DNA from: Bacillota bacterium
GTDB lineage: Bacteria > Bacillota > Clostridia > Lachnospirales > Lachnospiraceae
DNA length: 39,499 nt
Direction of reading: 5' to 3'
Assembly (NCBI GenBank): GCA_023399455.1
Contig: JAEWPN010000053.1
Span: 1 to 39,499, forward strand
In this document: positions 1-8,451 of the stretch, in pieces
Position numbering within the stretch: position 1 is the stretch's first letter
Layout of the letters: each line of letters opens with the position of its first letter
Notes under the pieces: generated by a model
Told to the model about the DNA's origin: nothing
The model's input: the letters and a program-made list of their open reading frames with translations, nothing else
Databases searched by the model: none
Program-made: the position numbers and the translations under genes

Positions 1-27
1 AATGTGGGAGTCGCACATAGGCGCTAA
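1..27 (+). CDS. C-terminal tail of an upstream gene (partial)
   Basis: Frame 1 is open from the first base and ends with TAA at 25-27, giving the residues NVGVAHRR. The stop lies about 40 nt before the start of the next gene. Exporter-fold half-transporters in siderophore clusters usually come in adjacent pairs, so this could be the end of the partner ABC gene. Only eight codons are visible, so identity is inference from context and the frame itself may be chance. Confidence 0.3.
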   Translation, partial: NVGVAHRR

Positions 28-68
28 GAATTGGTCTGCATCGAGTGCGGGAAGGGAGGAATTATATC

Positions 69-1817
69 ATGTTTAAAACGATGAGACGTATTATCCTATG
101 GACCGGAGAGCGTAAGAAGCGCCTATATTGGGGATTCCTTTTTTCTTTCCTTCAAACGATGTTTACAGCGATGCCGATTATGGGAGCAGCCTATTTTCTG
201 GATCTTATGATCAAGGATAGTCAGGGTGAGGTAACATTGTCACCTGTTTTGGCTCTTTGGGCGCTTGTGTTCATGATTGTATCTATTCTGGGACGTTTCT
301 TGTTTTCATATTTGAGAGCGACCTTTCAGGAAAGTATTGCTTATGAAAAAACGGCGGAGGAGCGTATTCGTATCGGCGATATTCTGAAACGGGTATCCCT
401 TGGCTTCTTCGATAAAAATAATACAGGAGAAATCAGCGGGGCGGTCACGACAGATTTGTCTGTTTTCGAGATGTATGCCATGAAAATGACGGATACCTTG
501 GTGGGAGCATACATACATGCGGCTGCCATGATCCTGTGCCTTGTATTTTTCTGCTGGCAGGCGGCACTGATTTCTATTTTAGGCATTGCGGGCTCCGGCT
601 TCTTTTTGTACTTGTTAAGTAAAGGGAGCCATAAAAATGCTATAGTACATCAAAAGGCGCAAAATGAGTTGATTACGGCGGTAATTGAATATATCCGGGG
701 AATTGCAGTGGTCAAAGCATATGGGCAGGAGGGAGTAGCGGTAAAGGGCATCCGGGATGCTTTCCGCTCCCATAGAAAAATAAATATCAAAATTGAACTG
801 GATTATGTGGGCTGCAACGGAATGCACCAGCTATGCTTAAAGCTGGCCTCTGCGGCTGTCGTATTGATATCAGCGCTAATGGCTATAAACGGTTCCTTGT
901 CGCTGCCTGTTTTTCTTATGATGGCTATTTTTTCCTTCGAACTGTTCTCCCAGGTAGAGCAAGTCAATAATGCTGCGCATACCATGGAGCTTATGGAGAC
1001 GGCCATGAATAAAATCGAAGAGATTGAAAAAGCCCGCTTTATTGATGAGGACTCTGTACACAAGCCTCTTCATAATTTTTCTGTGGAGTTTGCGGGTGTT
1101 TCCTTCGGATATGATAAGAGGAAAGTATTGGATAATATTTCATTTGGGATTCCGCAGGGCACCACTACGGCCATCGTAGGTCCTTCCGGCTCCGGCAAGA
1201 CTACCGTATGTAATCTTCTCGCCCGGTTTTACGATGTGAATGAAGGTCGTATTTCCCTTGGAGACACGGATATCAAGGAACTGACCTGTGACAGCCTGCT
1301 TGGTAATATCAGTATGGTATTCCAGAATGTCTATCTGTTTCACGATACGGTATTAAATAATATTAGATTCGGTAAACCGGAAGCATCCATGGATGAGATT
1401 GTTGAGGCGGCGAAGAAGGCATGCTGTCATGATTTTATTGAAAGACTGCCTGACGGGTATCATACGGTGGTGGGAGAAGGAGGTTCTTCCCTATCGGGCG
1501 GAGAAAAGCAGCGCATTTCCCTTGCCAGGGCGATTTTAAAAGATGCACCTGTTATTATTCTGGACGAGGCTACGGCCAGCGTGGACCCTGAAAACGAGCA
1601 TTTGATCCAACGGGCGATTTCCGCTTTGTCCAAAGGCAAGACGATGATCGTTATCGCACACCGGCTTGCGACCATCGAAAATGCGCAGCAGATACTTGTG
1701 TTAGACGAAGGGAAAATTGTGCAGAAGGGAACTCATGCCCAGCTGATAGCACAGGATGGGCTGTATAAGCGTTTTGTGGAGCTTCGAGAGAAAGCGGAAG
1801 GGTGGAAGCTGGCGTAA
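69..1817 (+). CDS. ABC transporter, fused permease/ATPase, siderophore-type (IrtB/YbtQ-like)
   Basis: A 582-residue half-transporter. The N-terminal half is an exporter-fold membrane domain with about six hydrophobic segments (roughly residues 20-310). The C-terminal half is a nucleotide-binding domain with Walker [10 protein letters not shown] at about residue 371, signature LSGGEKQR and Walker B VIILDEAT. The ATG at 69 is preferred over the in-frame GTG at 45 because GGGAGGA at 54-60 lies eight bases before it. By family, such proteins work as homo- or heterodimers in the membrane and move small molecules. Placement upstream of a ferric-siderophore importer suggests uptake or processing of siderophores, as in the IrtAB and YbtPQ systems, rather than multidrug export. 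A partner gene probably lies just upstream of the window. The iron role is inferred from neighbours; the ABC assignment is firm. Confidence 0.85.
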   Translation: MFKTMRRIILWTGERKKRLYWGFLFSFLQTMFTAMPIMGAAYFLDLMIKDSQGEVTLSPVLALWALVFMIVSILGRFLFSYLRATFQESIAYEKTAEERIRIGDILKRVSLGFFDKNNTGEISGAVTTDLSVFEMYAMKMTDTLVGAYIHAAAMILCLVFFCWQAALISILGIAGSGFFLYLLSKGSHKNAIVHQKAQNELITAVIEYIRGIAVVKAYGQEGVAVKGIRDAFRSHRKINIKIELDYVGCNGMHQLCLKLASAAVVLISALMAINGSLSLPVFLMMAIFSFELFSQVEQVNNAAHTMELMETAMNKIEEIEKARFIDEDSVHKPLHNFSVEFAGVSFGYDKRKVLDNISFGIPQGTTTAIVGPSGSGKTTVCNLLARFYDVNEGRISLGDTDIKELTCDSLLGNISMVFQNVYLFHDTVLNNIRFGKPEASMDEIVEAAKKACCHDFIERLPDGYHTVVGEGGSSLSGGEKQRISLARAILKDAPVIILDEATASVDPENEHLIQRAISALSKGKTMIVIAHRLATIENAQQILVLDEGKIVQKGTHAQLIAQDGLYKRFVELREKAEGWKLA

Positions 1818-1889
1818 AATCATATGTTTTGAAACATATAGCGTTTTACTCAGTATTTCTGTTATAATTAAAAAAGCTTTTTGGATTGA

Positions 1890-1914
1890 GCCTCCGAGTA
1901 TAGCCGGAGGCTTT
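1890..1914 (+). terminator. Rho-independent terminator after the first ABC gene
   Basis: The stem GCCTCCG (1890-1896) pairs with CGGAGGC (1905-1911) around an eight-base loop, followed by a short T-run (TTTG). The T-run is weak, but the stem is GC-rich and lies about 70 bases after the stop codon, so it probably ends the upstream ABC operon. Confidence 0.6.
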
Positions 1915-1926
1915 GTCATGTAATAG

Positions 1927-2213
1927 GATTAGGGTGTCGAAAGGTCCTTTTGCGAACGTCTCTAGGCAATATGTTCAAAACAAAAAGACTCCTGCTCCGA
2001 ATTCCAATATATAAGAAGTTCTAATTCTCAGTCTATTCGCGCCAAACATACCAGAAAACAAAAAACTCGCTACGCTCAAACAGTTTTGTTTTCTGTTATG
2101 GCTCAAATATCCAGAGAAAGAACTTCTAAATATTTACATAGGCGTAGTCGTTCTTTTTGTATTGGTCATATTGACTATAATATTTTTAAAAAGGACCTTT
2201 TGACACCCTAATC
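1927..2213. repeat. Foldback element with 25-bp terminal inverted repeats (MITE-like)
   Basis: The left end, GATTAGGGTGTCGAAAGG and onward (1927-1951), is repeated inverted at 2189-2213 with one mismatch in about 25 bases. The complementarity continues inward with gaps: CAAAAAGA, AGAAGTTCT and CAGAAAACAAAA (2052-2063) on the left match TTTTGTTTTCTG (2084-2095) and equivalent blocks on the right. The whole 287-bp unit can therefore fold into one long imperfect hairpin with its loop at about 2064-2083. It holds no open reading frame of note. This architecture fits a non-autonomous miniature inverted-repeat element. No clear target-site duplication could be picked out, and the parent transposon family is not identified. 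Confidence 0.75.
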
Positions 2214-2386
2214 TTACTATACGGTAAATCGAGGTATAGTTCAACTAAAAACTAATCTAAAATGTGATAAACACAATCCAAAACGATTCAAATATTTAAG
2301 CGTACAGGCCTCTGTGATACTCATATATTGAGAGTTAGTTTGATTTAAAGAGATAACTTGAGTTCCTGCCGCGGCTGGTCTTTCTC

Positions 2387-2415
2387 TTGACAGTGAAACA
2401 ACGACACCGTAAAAT
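2387..2415 (+). promoter_or_regulatory. Sigma-A-type promoter of the siderophore uptake operon
   Basis: TTGACA at 2387-2392 is followed after exactly 17 bases by TAAAAT at 2410-2415. The expected start site is near 2422, about 80 bases upstream of the binding-protein gene. Confidence 0.75.
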
Positions 2416-2424
2416 AACGATTGA

Positions 2425-2440
2425 GTTAGATGAAACTAAC
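2425..2440. promoter_or_regulatory. Candidate DtxR/IdeR-type metal-repressor operator
   Basis: GTTAG at 2425-2429 and CTAAC at 2436-2440 form an inverted repeat separated by six bases. It sits at or just after the predicted transcription start of the iron-uptake operon, where a repressor would block initiation. GTTAG/CTAAC half-sites are typical of DtxR-family iron repressor operators. A related half-site (AGTTAGTTTGATT) lies near 2334. Assignment to a particular regulator is inference. Confidence 0.5.
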
Positions 2441-2504
2441 CAAAAATGCGGCGCGCGCCATTATTGCCACTATATTATAAACATTATAAATGAGGAGAAT
2501 TAGT

Positions 2505-3557
2505 ATGAACAAAATAAAAAAAATGCTGCCCCTTACGTTAGCTCTTGCTGCTTTGCTTGCTCTTTCGGCTTGTGGAAGCAGCCAATCCCAGAACACGTCT
2601 GAAGCATCCGCCGACAGCTCTGGAGAAAGTGACAGCGGTACAGTCAGCATCGAAGAAAGCGAAGAAAGCGACAGCGGCACAGTCAGCATTGAAGAAAGCG
2701 GCAGCCGTACAGTCAGCACTGTGATGGGCGATATTGAAGTACCTGCCAATCCTCAACGAGTGGTTGTAAACTGGTATGTCGGAGAGGTGCTCGCCACCGG
2801 CCTCAATGTAGTCGGATACAGCAGCTGGGCACAGGAAACTATGCCTTTTTATGATCAGATGATGGCAAGCACAAAAATTGAAAATTGGGAACAGGAAGAG
2901 GTTATGTCTCTTGAGCCTGATCTGATTGTTACATACAGCAAGGATGATTTTGAAACGTTCAGCAAGGTGGCTCCCGTGCTTGTTATTGAGGAAAGCGTAC
3001 CTTCACCCGAGCGCACACGTATTATTGGGGAGGCAACAGGAACCCTTGAAACAGCAAATGAAAACATTACCGCTTTTGAAACAAAACTTGCGGACGCAAA
3101 AGAAATATTTAAGGCCGAAGCTTTTGACGGACAAACTTTCAGCATTTTGGAAGACTGGGGTTCCTCGGGAGAGTGGGCCGGAATCGCTTATGAAACCGGT
3201 TCAAGAGGCGGGACGCTTGTATACAGTTACCTTGGACTGCAGTATCCGGATAAGCTGACAGAACTGATCGAAACTTCCGGTAATGGCAGGGGAACCATCA
3301 GCTACGAGGTTGCCCATGAATATTTCGGCGATTATATTCTCTGGTTCCGGCAGGAAGGCAAGGAATCGGAATATGCAAAGAGCGATATTTGGCAGAGCAT
3401 TCCGGCTGTGGCAGAAGGCCGCGTTTTGGAAATCCCAGGTGAATATCAGGGTCTGTTCTATTATGATGATGTCTTAAGTCTTACCGCACAGCTGGACTAT
3501 TTGGTTGACGCGCTCAACACTCTTGTAGAACCGAATGATGTAACCGAAAGGAAATAA
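2505..3557 (+). CDS. Iron-siderophore ABC transporter substrate-binding lipoprotein
   Basis: A 350-residue exported lipoprotein. It has a basic N-terminus, a hydrophobic stretch and the lipobox LSAC with the acylated cysteine at residue 23. A Ser/Glu/Asp-rich linker (about residues 28-70) follows, then a FepB/FhuD-type periplasmic-binding fold beginning around GDIEVPANPQRVVV. The ATG at 2505 is chosen over the in-frame ATG at 2490 because AGGAG at 2493-2497 fits it. The protein would sit on the outer face of the membrane and deliver ferric siderophore to the two permeases directly downstream. The linker contains a tandem duplication of SDSGTVSIEES. The iron substrate is inferred from family and neighbours; heme or cobalamin cannot be excluded. 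Confidence 0.88.
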   Translation: MNKIKKMLPLTLALAALLALSACGSSQSQNTSEASADSSGESDSGTVSIEESEESDSGTVSIEESGSRTVSTVMGDIEVPANPQRVVVNWYVGEVLATGLNVVGYSSWAQETMPFYDQMMASTKIENWEQEEVMSLEPDLIVTYSKDDFETFSKVAPVLVIEESVPSPERTRIIGEATGTLETANENITAFETKLADAKEIFKAEAFDGQTFSILEDWGSSGEWAGIAYETGSRGGTLVYSYLGLQYPDKLTELIETSGNGRGTISYEVAHEYFGDYILWFRQEGKESEYAKSDIWQSIPAVAEGRVLEIPGEYQGLFYYDDVLSLTAQLDYLVDALNTLVEPNDVTERK

Positions 3558-3561
3558 GCAC

Positions 3562-4590
3562 ATGCAAAACCTCTCCGAAAAGCAGCCTAGGCGCGGCACC
3601 GCCCGCTTTATGCTGTATATGATGGCGGGGGCAGGATTACTGGTATTAATATCGGCGTCGTCGATCAGTTTCGGCGCCGCCGATATGAGCTTGTCTACGG
3701 TCTGGGGCGCGGTATTCAACTTCGATCCCAGTCTGACAGAGCACCAGATCATCCAGACCCTACGCTTTCCACGCACTGTAGCAGATATTATTGTTGGCTG
3801 CAGTCTTGCTATTTGCGGTGCGCTGATGCAGGGCACCACACGCAATCCTCTGGCCGATTCCGGTCTGATGGGAATTTCTTCAGGAGCAACCTTCGCCATG
3901 GCGCTTTGCATGGCGTTTTTACCTATGCGTACCTATGGACAGATGATGCTGTTTGCCTGTCTGGGTGCAGCGGTCACCACAAGTATGACCTATTTCATCG
4001 CCTCCCTGGGCAAGCGGGGGATGACACCGCAACGTCTGGTTCTGGCTGGAATCTCCATTTCCATGATGTTTGGCGCGTTTTCCCAGTATATATCGCTGAA
4101 ATACCGATTGGGACAGGCACTGGCTTATTGGACGGCAGGCGGTACCGCAGGAGCCAAATGGAGTGAGTTGGCTCTTGTCGCACCTTTTTTTGCTGTAGCC
4201 GTTTTGGCATCCATTGCTCTTTCTCCCTCCGTGACGGTCATGAGTCTCGGTGAGGATGTGGCGACGGGGCTCGGCCTGAAAACCCGGATGGTGAAGGGTA
4301 TTTCTACTCTTATCGTGCTGGTACTTACCGGCCTTTCGGTTATCGTTGTGGGGCCGGTGGGCTTTGTCGGGCTTATTACTCCTCATATCGTGAGGTATCT
4401 GATCGGTGTGGATTACCGCTATATCATCCCGGCTTCCGGCTTGTACGGTGCATTACTTACCGTTTCCGCCGATTTGGCAGGCAGACTTATTAACAAACCT
4501 TATGAAACGCCCATCGGCATTATCTTTGCGGTGGTAGGTGTACCCTACTTCCTTTATCTTGCCCGCAAGCAAAGGAGGGAGTTTGAATGA
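3562..4590 (+). CDS. FecCD-family siderophore ABC transporter permease 1
   Basis: A 342-residue polytopic membrane protein of the FecCD/BtuC family. It has many hydrophobic helices, the family segment LRFPRTVADIIVG near residue 68, GALMQGTTRNPLADSGLMG near residue 92 and a C-terminal GPVGFVGLITPHIVRYLIG block that forms the ATPase-coupling region. The start follows the binding-protein stop by a few bases and is preceded by AAAGGAAA. The stop overlaps the next gene in an ATGA. It should form a heterodimeric channel with the second permease and be driven by the FepC-like ATPase downstream. Confidence 0.9.
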   Translation: MQNLSEKQPRRGTARFMLYMMAGAGLLVLISASSISFGAADMSLSTVWGAVFNFDPSLTEHQIIQTLRFPRTVADIIVGCSLAICGALMQGTTRNPLADSGLMGISSGATFAMALCMAFLPMRTYGQMMLFACLGAAVTTSMTYFIASLGKRGMTPQRLVLAGISISMMFGAFSQYISLKYRLGQALAYWTAGGTAGAKWSELALVAPFFAVAVLASIALSPSVTVMSLGEDVATGLGLKTRMVKGISTLIVLVLTGLSVIVVGPVGFVGLITPHIVRYLIGVDYRYIIPASGLYGALLTVSADLAGRLINKPYETPIGIIFAVVGVPYFLYLARKQRREFE

Positions 4591-5600
4591 GTAAGCAGCG
4601 TTTTACCGCAAAGCGCGGTGTTTTTCTCCTGCTATTTATGTTTCTGCTGACGCTGGCAATCGCCGTTATCAGCATCAATTCGGGCAAGATGAACCTTTCC
4701 CCTATGGAGGTGCTGAATGTCATTTCAGGAAAGGGAACGGATAAGCAGAACCTTATCGTATTCGAGTTCCGGCTGCCCCGCATCATTCTCGGTATGCTGG
4801 TCGGTATCGGCATGGGAGCTTCCGGCTGTATTATGCAAAGCCTGCTTCGAAACGACATGGCAAGCCCCGGCACACTGGGCATCAGTTCCGGTTCCGGGCT
4901 GTTTGTGCTGATTTTCGTGGTTATTTTCTCTGCACAAGGCATAGTTTCAGCCATTGTGCTGCCCTTGCTGGCCTTTGTGGGAGGCATAACGGCTGCGGCG
5001 TTGATCTTTCTTCTTGCTTACAGGCGAGGCAGAGACATCTCACCTACCGGTCTGATTCTCACAGGCGTAGCCTTATCCTCCGGGTACGGCGCGCTGACGA
5101 CACTGCTGACACTGAAACTGGATCAAAATCAGATGGATTTTATCCAGCGCTGGAACGCAGGCAGCCTGTGGGGCGACGATTGGCGGTATCTTGCCATTCT
5201 TGCGCCGTGGACGTTACTTTTGTGTTTCTACGTATTTTATAAATCCCGTATCCTGAACGCGCTGCATCTGGGAAATCAGACGGCGACAGGGCTTGGTGTA
5301 GCGGTAAAGCCGGAATTTCTCGGGATGTCCGTCGCGGCGGTGGCGCTTTCTTCAGGCAGCATAGCCCTGGGCGGAAATTTCTTCTTTGTGGGTATGATTT
5401 CCCCCCATATGGCGAGGAAGCTGGTGGGTCCCAATCACAAGCTCCTGCTCCCTGCCTCCTGTCTGTCCGGGGCACTCATTGTGCTCCTGGCAGACACAAT
5501 CACACGAACGATTAGTCTTGGTACGGATGTGCCGACCGGTATTGTGATTACCATACTCAGTACGCCGTACTTTTTGTACCTGCTGGCAAAAGCCAATTAA
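4587..5600 (+). CDS. FecCD-family siderophore ABC transporter permease 2
   Basis: A 337-residue FecCD/BtuC-type permease translationally coupled to permease 1 by a 4-bp ATGA overlap. It shows FRLPRIILGMLVGIGMGASG near residue 59, LRNDMASPGTLGISSG, and a coupling block NFFFVGMISPHMARKLVG near residue 267. About ten hydrophobic segments are visible. It would pair with the preceding permease to form the membrane pore. It is distinct in sequence from permease 1, so this is an ancient paralogous pair, not a recent duplication. Confidence 0.9.
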   Translation: MSKQRFTAKRGVFLLLFMFLLTLAIAVISINSGKMNLSPMEVLNVISGKGTDKQNLIVFEFRLPRIILGMLVGIGMGASGCIMQSLLRNDMASPGTLGISSGSGLFVLIFVVIFSAQGIVSAIVLPLLAFVGGITAAALIFLLAYRRGRDISPTGLILTGVALSSGYGALTTLLTLKLDQNQMDFIQRWNAGSLWGDDWRYLAILAPWTLLLCFYVFYKSRILNALHLGNQTATGLGVAVKPEFLGMSVAAVALSSGSIALGGNFFFVGMISPHMARKLVGPNHKLLLPASCLSGALIVLLADTITRTISLGTDVPTGIVITILSTPYFLYLLAKAN

Positions 5601-5609
5601 GGAGGAATT

Positions 5610-6446
5610 ATGAACAACAAGACAAATAGTATCACAACTGAACATTTAGACATCGCTTATGACGAAGCCCTCATCGTTAAGGCCTTGGATATGAATATAC
5701 CCCACGGAAAGATTACCTCCATCATCGGTCCCAACGGCTGCGGGAAATCCACCGTTTTAAAGGCGATCGGGCGTATCCTGAAGCCCAAAAGCGGGATGGT
5801 ATACTTAAGCGGCGAGGATATCCGCCAGCTTTCCACCAAGGATATAGCGAAAAAAATGGCAATCCTGCCCCAGACGCCTACGGCCCCCAGCGGGCTGACT
5901 GTCAGCGAGCTGGTAGCTTACGGGCGTTTTCCTCATCAGCGTGGATTCGGCAAGCTGACACCGGAGGACAAAAAAATCGTCCAGTGGGCACTTTCTGTCA
6001 CGAAGCTGACAGAGCTCGAACACCGGGAAGTGGACACCCTCTCCGGCGGACAGCGGCAACGCGTGTGGATTGCTATGGCGCTGGCGCAGCAGACGGACTT
6101 AATCCTGCTGGATGAGCCGACCACGTATCTGGATCTGGCACATCAGCTGGAGGTGCTGGAGCTTCTTTACGACCTCAATCGCCGTCAGAACTGCACCATT
6201 GCCATGGTGCTTCATGATTTAAACCTCGCCGCGCGGTTTTCCGACTACATGATCGCTATCCGTGGCGGAAGTATCATCAAGCACGGAAATCCGGGTGAAG
6301 TCATGACAGCAGAGGTGCTAAGCGATGCCTTCTCCATCGATGCTCAGATCGTCCACGAGCCGCGCACCGGACGCCCTGTCTGTCTCACTTACGACTTGCT
6401 GCGCACCCAGGTGCTGCCCGTAACAAAGGAGGCAGTCGCAGTATGA
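5610..6446 (+). CDS. Siderophore ABC transporter ATP-binding protein (FepC/FhuC-type)
   Basis: A 278-residue cytoplasmic ATPase. Walker A GPNGCGKST is near residue 39, the Q-loop ILPQTP near residue 86, the signature LSGGQRQR near residue 144 and Walker B LILLDEPT near residue 166, with the switch histidine in MVLHDLNLAARF. GGAGG lies seven bases before the ATG. The stop overlaps the next gene in an ATGA. It powers the two FecCD permeases immediately upstream. The C-terminal 30 residues after the switch region are typical of iron-chelate ATPases. Confidence 0.92.
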   Translation: MNNKTNSITTEHLDIAYDEALIVKALDMNIPHGKITSIIGPNGCGKSTVLKAIGRILKPKSGMVYLSGEDIRQLSTKDIAKKMAILPQTPTAPSGLTVSELVAYGRFPHQRGFGKLTPEDKKIVQWALSVTKLTELEHREVDTLSGGQRQRVWIAMALAQQTDLILLDEPTTYLDLAHQLEVLELLYDLNRRQNCTIAMVLHDLNLAARFSDYMIAIRGGSIIKHGNPGEVMTAEVLSDAFSIDAQIVHEPRTGRPVCLTYDLLRTQVLPVTKEAVAV

Positions 6447-8167
6447 AAACGACCTTTCGGATTTTCAAAGAAGCGAAGAAGTACTGGGGTCATTTTATCG
6501 TTGCTTTTTTTGCGCTGGTTATTTCCACCGTGGCCGGGTTTTATACTCCCTGGGCGCTGCGCGAGCTGACAGCTCTTGCTACGGATGATTCCGTCAATTT
6601 TGCGTCCGAAGCACTTCGTATCGGTCTGCTGCTGCTGTTTACTACTTTTTTGCAGGCGGCAGGAAATTCCGTTTCCGGATATCTGAACCATTACGGCGCG
6701 CTGCATTATGTTGCCGACCTGAGAAAGCGGCTTTATTCCAAGCTTCAGTGCATGAGCCTTAAATATTTCCACAAAAGCCGCACAGGAGACTTGACCGGCC
6801 GGGTGGTCAGCGATGCCATGGAGGCCGAAATCCTTCTCGCCCATGTGATTCCGGATTTCATCTTTAATATCCTCACCTTTGCCGGTGTCGGTGTGATACT
6901 GATCACCATTAACTGGCGGCTGGCCCTTATGAGCCTTGTCACGATACCATTCCTCATTGGCATCACTATCTGGCAGAGCCGTAATGTTTCGCCTACATGG
7001 AAGGAAAATGCAAAGGTTCGCGGCGAGCTTGCGGGAACGGTGCAGGATAATCTGTCCGGCATCAAGGAAATCCAGATTTTTAATCAACAGGCACATGAGG
7101 AAAAAAAGGTGGCCAGCCTTTCCCTGCGCCATAGCAAGGCTTATTTAAAAGCGAGTTTTTTCTTCGAAACGACATATCCCCTGCTTGCCTTTGTAACGGC
7201 GCTGGGGACTGTGATTGTGGTTGTGTATGGAGGGCATCTGATGGGCACGGGGCAGATCGCTATAGCGGATATCGTTGGGTTTGTGATGTACCTTTCCATG
7301 TTCTATGGGCCGGTCAAGAGCATATCCGGACTTGTGGAGCGTGCTGGAGAATCTTCTGCCGGGTGCCGCCGTATTTTTGACGTTATTGATGATACCCCGG
7401 ACGTAAAAGAAAAAAAGAGTGCAGCGATTCTGCCTCGTGTAAAGGGAGAAATTCGGCTGGAAAATCTTTTCTTTGCCTACAATGAAGAAAATCCCGTGCT
7501 GGAGAATGTGAATTTGACTATCAAGCCCGGCCAGACCGTGGCCCTGATTGGTACAACCGGCGTAGGGAAATCCACCATTGCAAACCTTATCAACCGCTTC
7601 TACGATCCACAGCTGGGGACTGTGCGTATCGATGGGGTAGATATCCGTGAGGTAACCCTCACAAGCCTGCGGGACAATATCTCTATGGTATTGCAGGATA
7701 CCTTTCTCTTTAACGGCACAGTGTATGAAAATATCGTCTACGGCTGGAAAGATGCCTCCCGGGACGATGTCGTTGCCGCGGCAAAAGCCTCCAAAGCGCA
7801 TGATTTTATTGAAAAGATGGAGAACGGCTACGACACCATAATTGGTGAGCGGGGCATCCGCTTATCCGGTGGGCAGAAGCAGCGCATCTCCATTGCCCGG
7901 GCGATTCTTCGGAACTCACCGATTTTAATTCTGGACGAAGCCACTTCTGCACTGGACACCAAAACCGAGCAGGAGATTCAGCTTGCGCTTGACGAGATAT
8001 CTAAGGAACGCACCACGCTGGTAATCGCCCACCGACTTTCTACCATCCGTCATGCCGACCAGATTGTAGTGCTGAGCGATACCGGCATGGCAGAGATTGG
8101 AACCCATGATCAGCTTATGGCGAAAAACGGGATCTACGCAAGGCTGCATGAGGCACAGGCTTCCTGA
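6443..8167 (+). CDS. ABC transporter, fused permease/ATPase, in the siderophore operon
   Basis: A 574-residue exporter-fold half-transporter overlapping the FepC-like gene by 4 bp, so it is translated as part of the iron operon. The membrane domain covers about residues 15-310. The nucleotide-binding domain has P-loop GTTGVGKST near residue 370, signature LSGGQKQR and Walker B ILILDEAT, with H-loop IAHRLSTIRHADQI. It may pair with the exporter-fold protein encoded at 69-1817, or with itself. By analogy to IrtAB/YbtPQ it may carry iron-siderophore complexes inward; export of a siderophore or related peptide is the alternative. Sequence alone does not set the direction of transport. Confidence 0.85.
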   Translation: MKTTFRIFKEAKKYWGHFIVAFFALVISTVAGFYTPWALRELTALATDDSVNFASEALRIGLLLLFTTFLQAAGNSVSGYLNHYGALHYVADLRKRLYSKLQCMSLKYFHKSRTGDLTGRVVSDAMEAEILLAHVIPDFIFNILTFAGVGVILITINWRLALMSLVTIPFLIGITIWQSRNVSPTWKENAKVRGELAGTVQDNLSGIKEIQIFNQQAHEEKKVASLSLRHSKAYLKASFFFETTYPLLAFVTALGTVIVVVYGGHLMGTGQIAIADIVGFVMYLSMFYGPVKSISGLVERAGESSAGCRRIFDVIDDTPDVKEKKSAAILPRVKGEIRLENLFFAYNEENPVLENVNLTIKPGQTVALIGTTGVGKSTIANLINRFYDPQLGTVRIDGVDIREVTLTSLRDNISMVLQDTFLFNGTVYENIVYGWKDASRDDVVAAAKASKAHDFIEKMENGYDTIIGERGIRLSGGQKQRISIARAILRNSPILILDEATSALDTKTEQEIQLALDEISKERTTLVIAHRLSTIRHADQIVVLSDTGMAEIGTHDQLMAKNGIYARLHEAQAS

Positions 8168-8220
8168 CAAATAATGAAAAAATAAGCATACTCATTTAGA
8201 AAAAACGGATAAAAACCAAG

Positions 8221-8269
8221 AAGCTAAGTTTGGAAATCAACCTTGATGACCTGTAAACTTAGCTTTTTT
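8221..8269 (+). terminator. Rho-independent terminator of the siderophore operon
   Basis: AAGCTAAGTTT (8221-8231) pairs with AAACTTAGCTT (8255-8265), and the run TTTTTT follows. The loop holds a small nested hairpin (ATCAA/TTGAT). It lies 54 bases after the last stop codon. The rest of the gap up to 8451 is AT-rich and should hold the promoter of the next gene, but no clear -35/-10 pair was settled on. Confidence 0.85.
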
Positions 8270-8451
8270 CGTTAAAATTATACAAAAATGGAGCTTTGTT
8301 TTGTACTTGCTTCAATTAAAAACACATGTTAAATTGAGATTAAATAAGACTATTCGTAAATAAGAATATGGTTCGTATATACAAATATTGGAAGAATCCG
8401 CTATGGCATCATGAGGACGGTTCTGTGGCGGAGGGATAATGGGGATATCTT

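Noticed and set aside
69..1817. Multidrug efflux pump
   Set aside because: The fold is compatible, but the neighbours are an iron-siderophore importer and a second similar protein is in that operon, so an iron role is more likely.
2426..2749. Minus-strand open reading frame with repeated LSLSSMLTVPLS-type units
   Set aside because: The repeats are the antisense reading of the acidic linker repeat of the binding lipoprotein, not a real repeat protein.
6389..7132. Minus-strand open reading frame of 247 codons
   Set aside because: It is antisense to the FepC-like and ABC genes, both with full motifs; it shows no recognisable domain.
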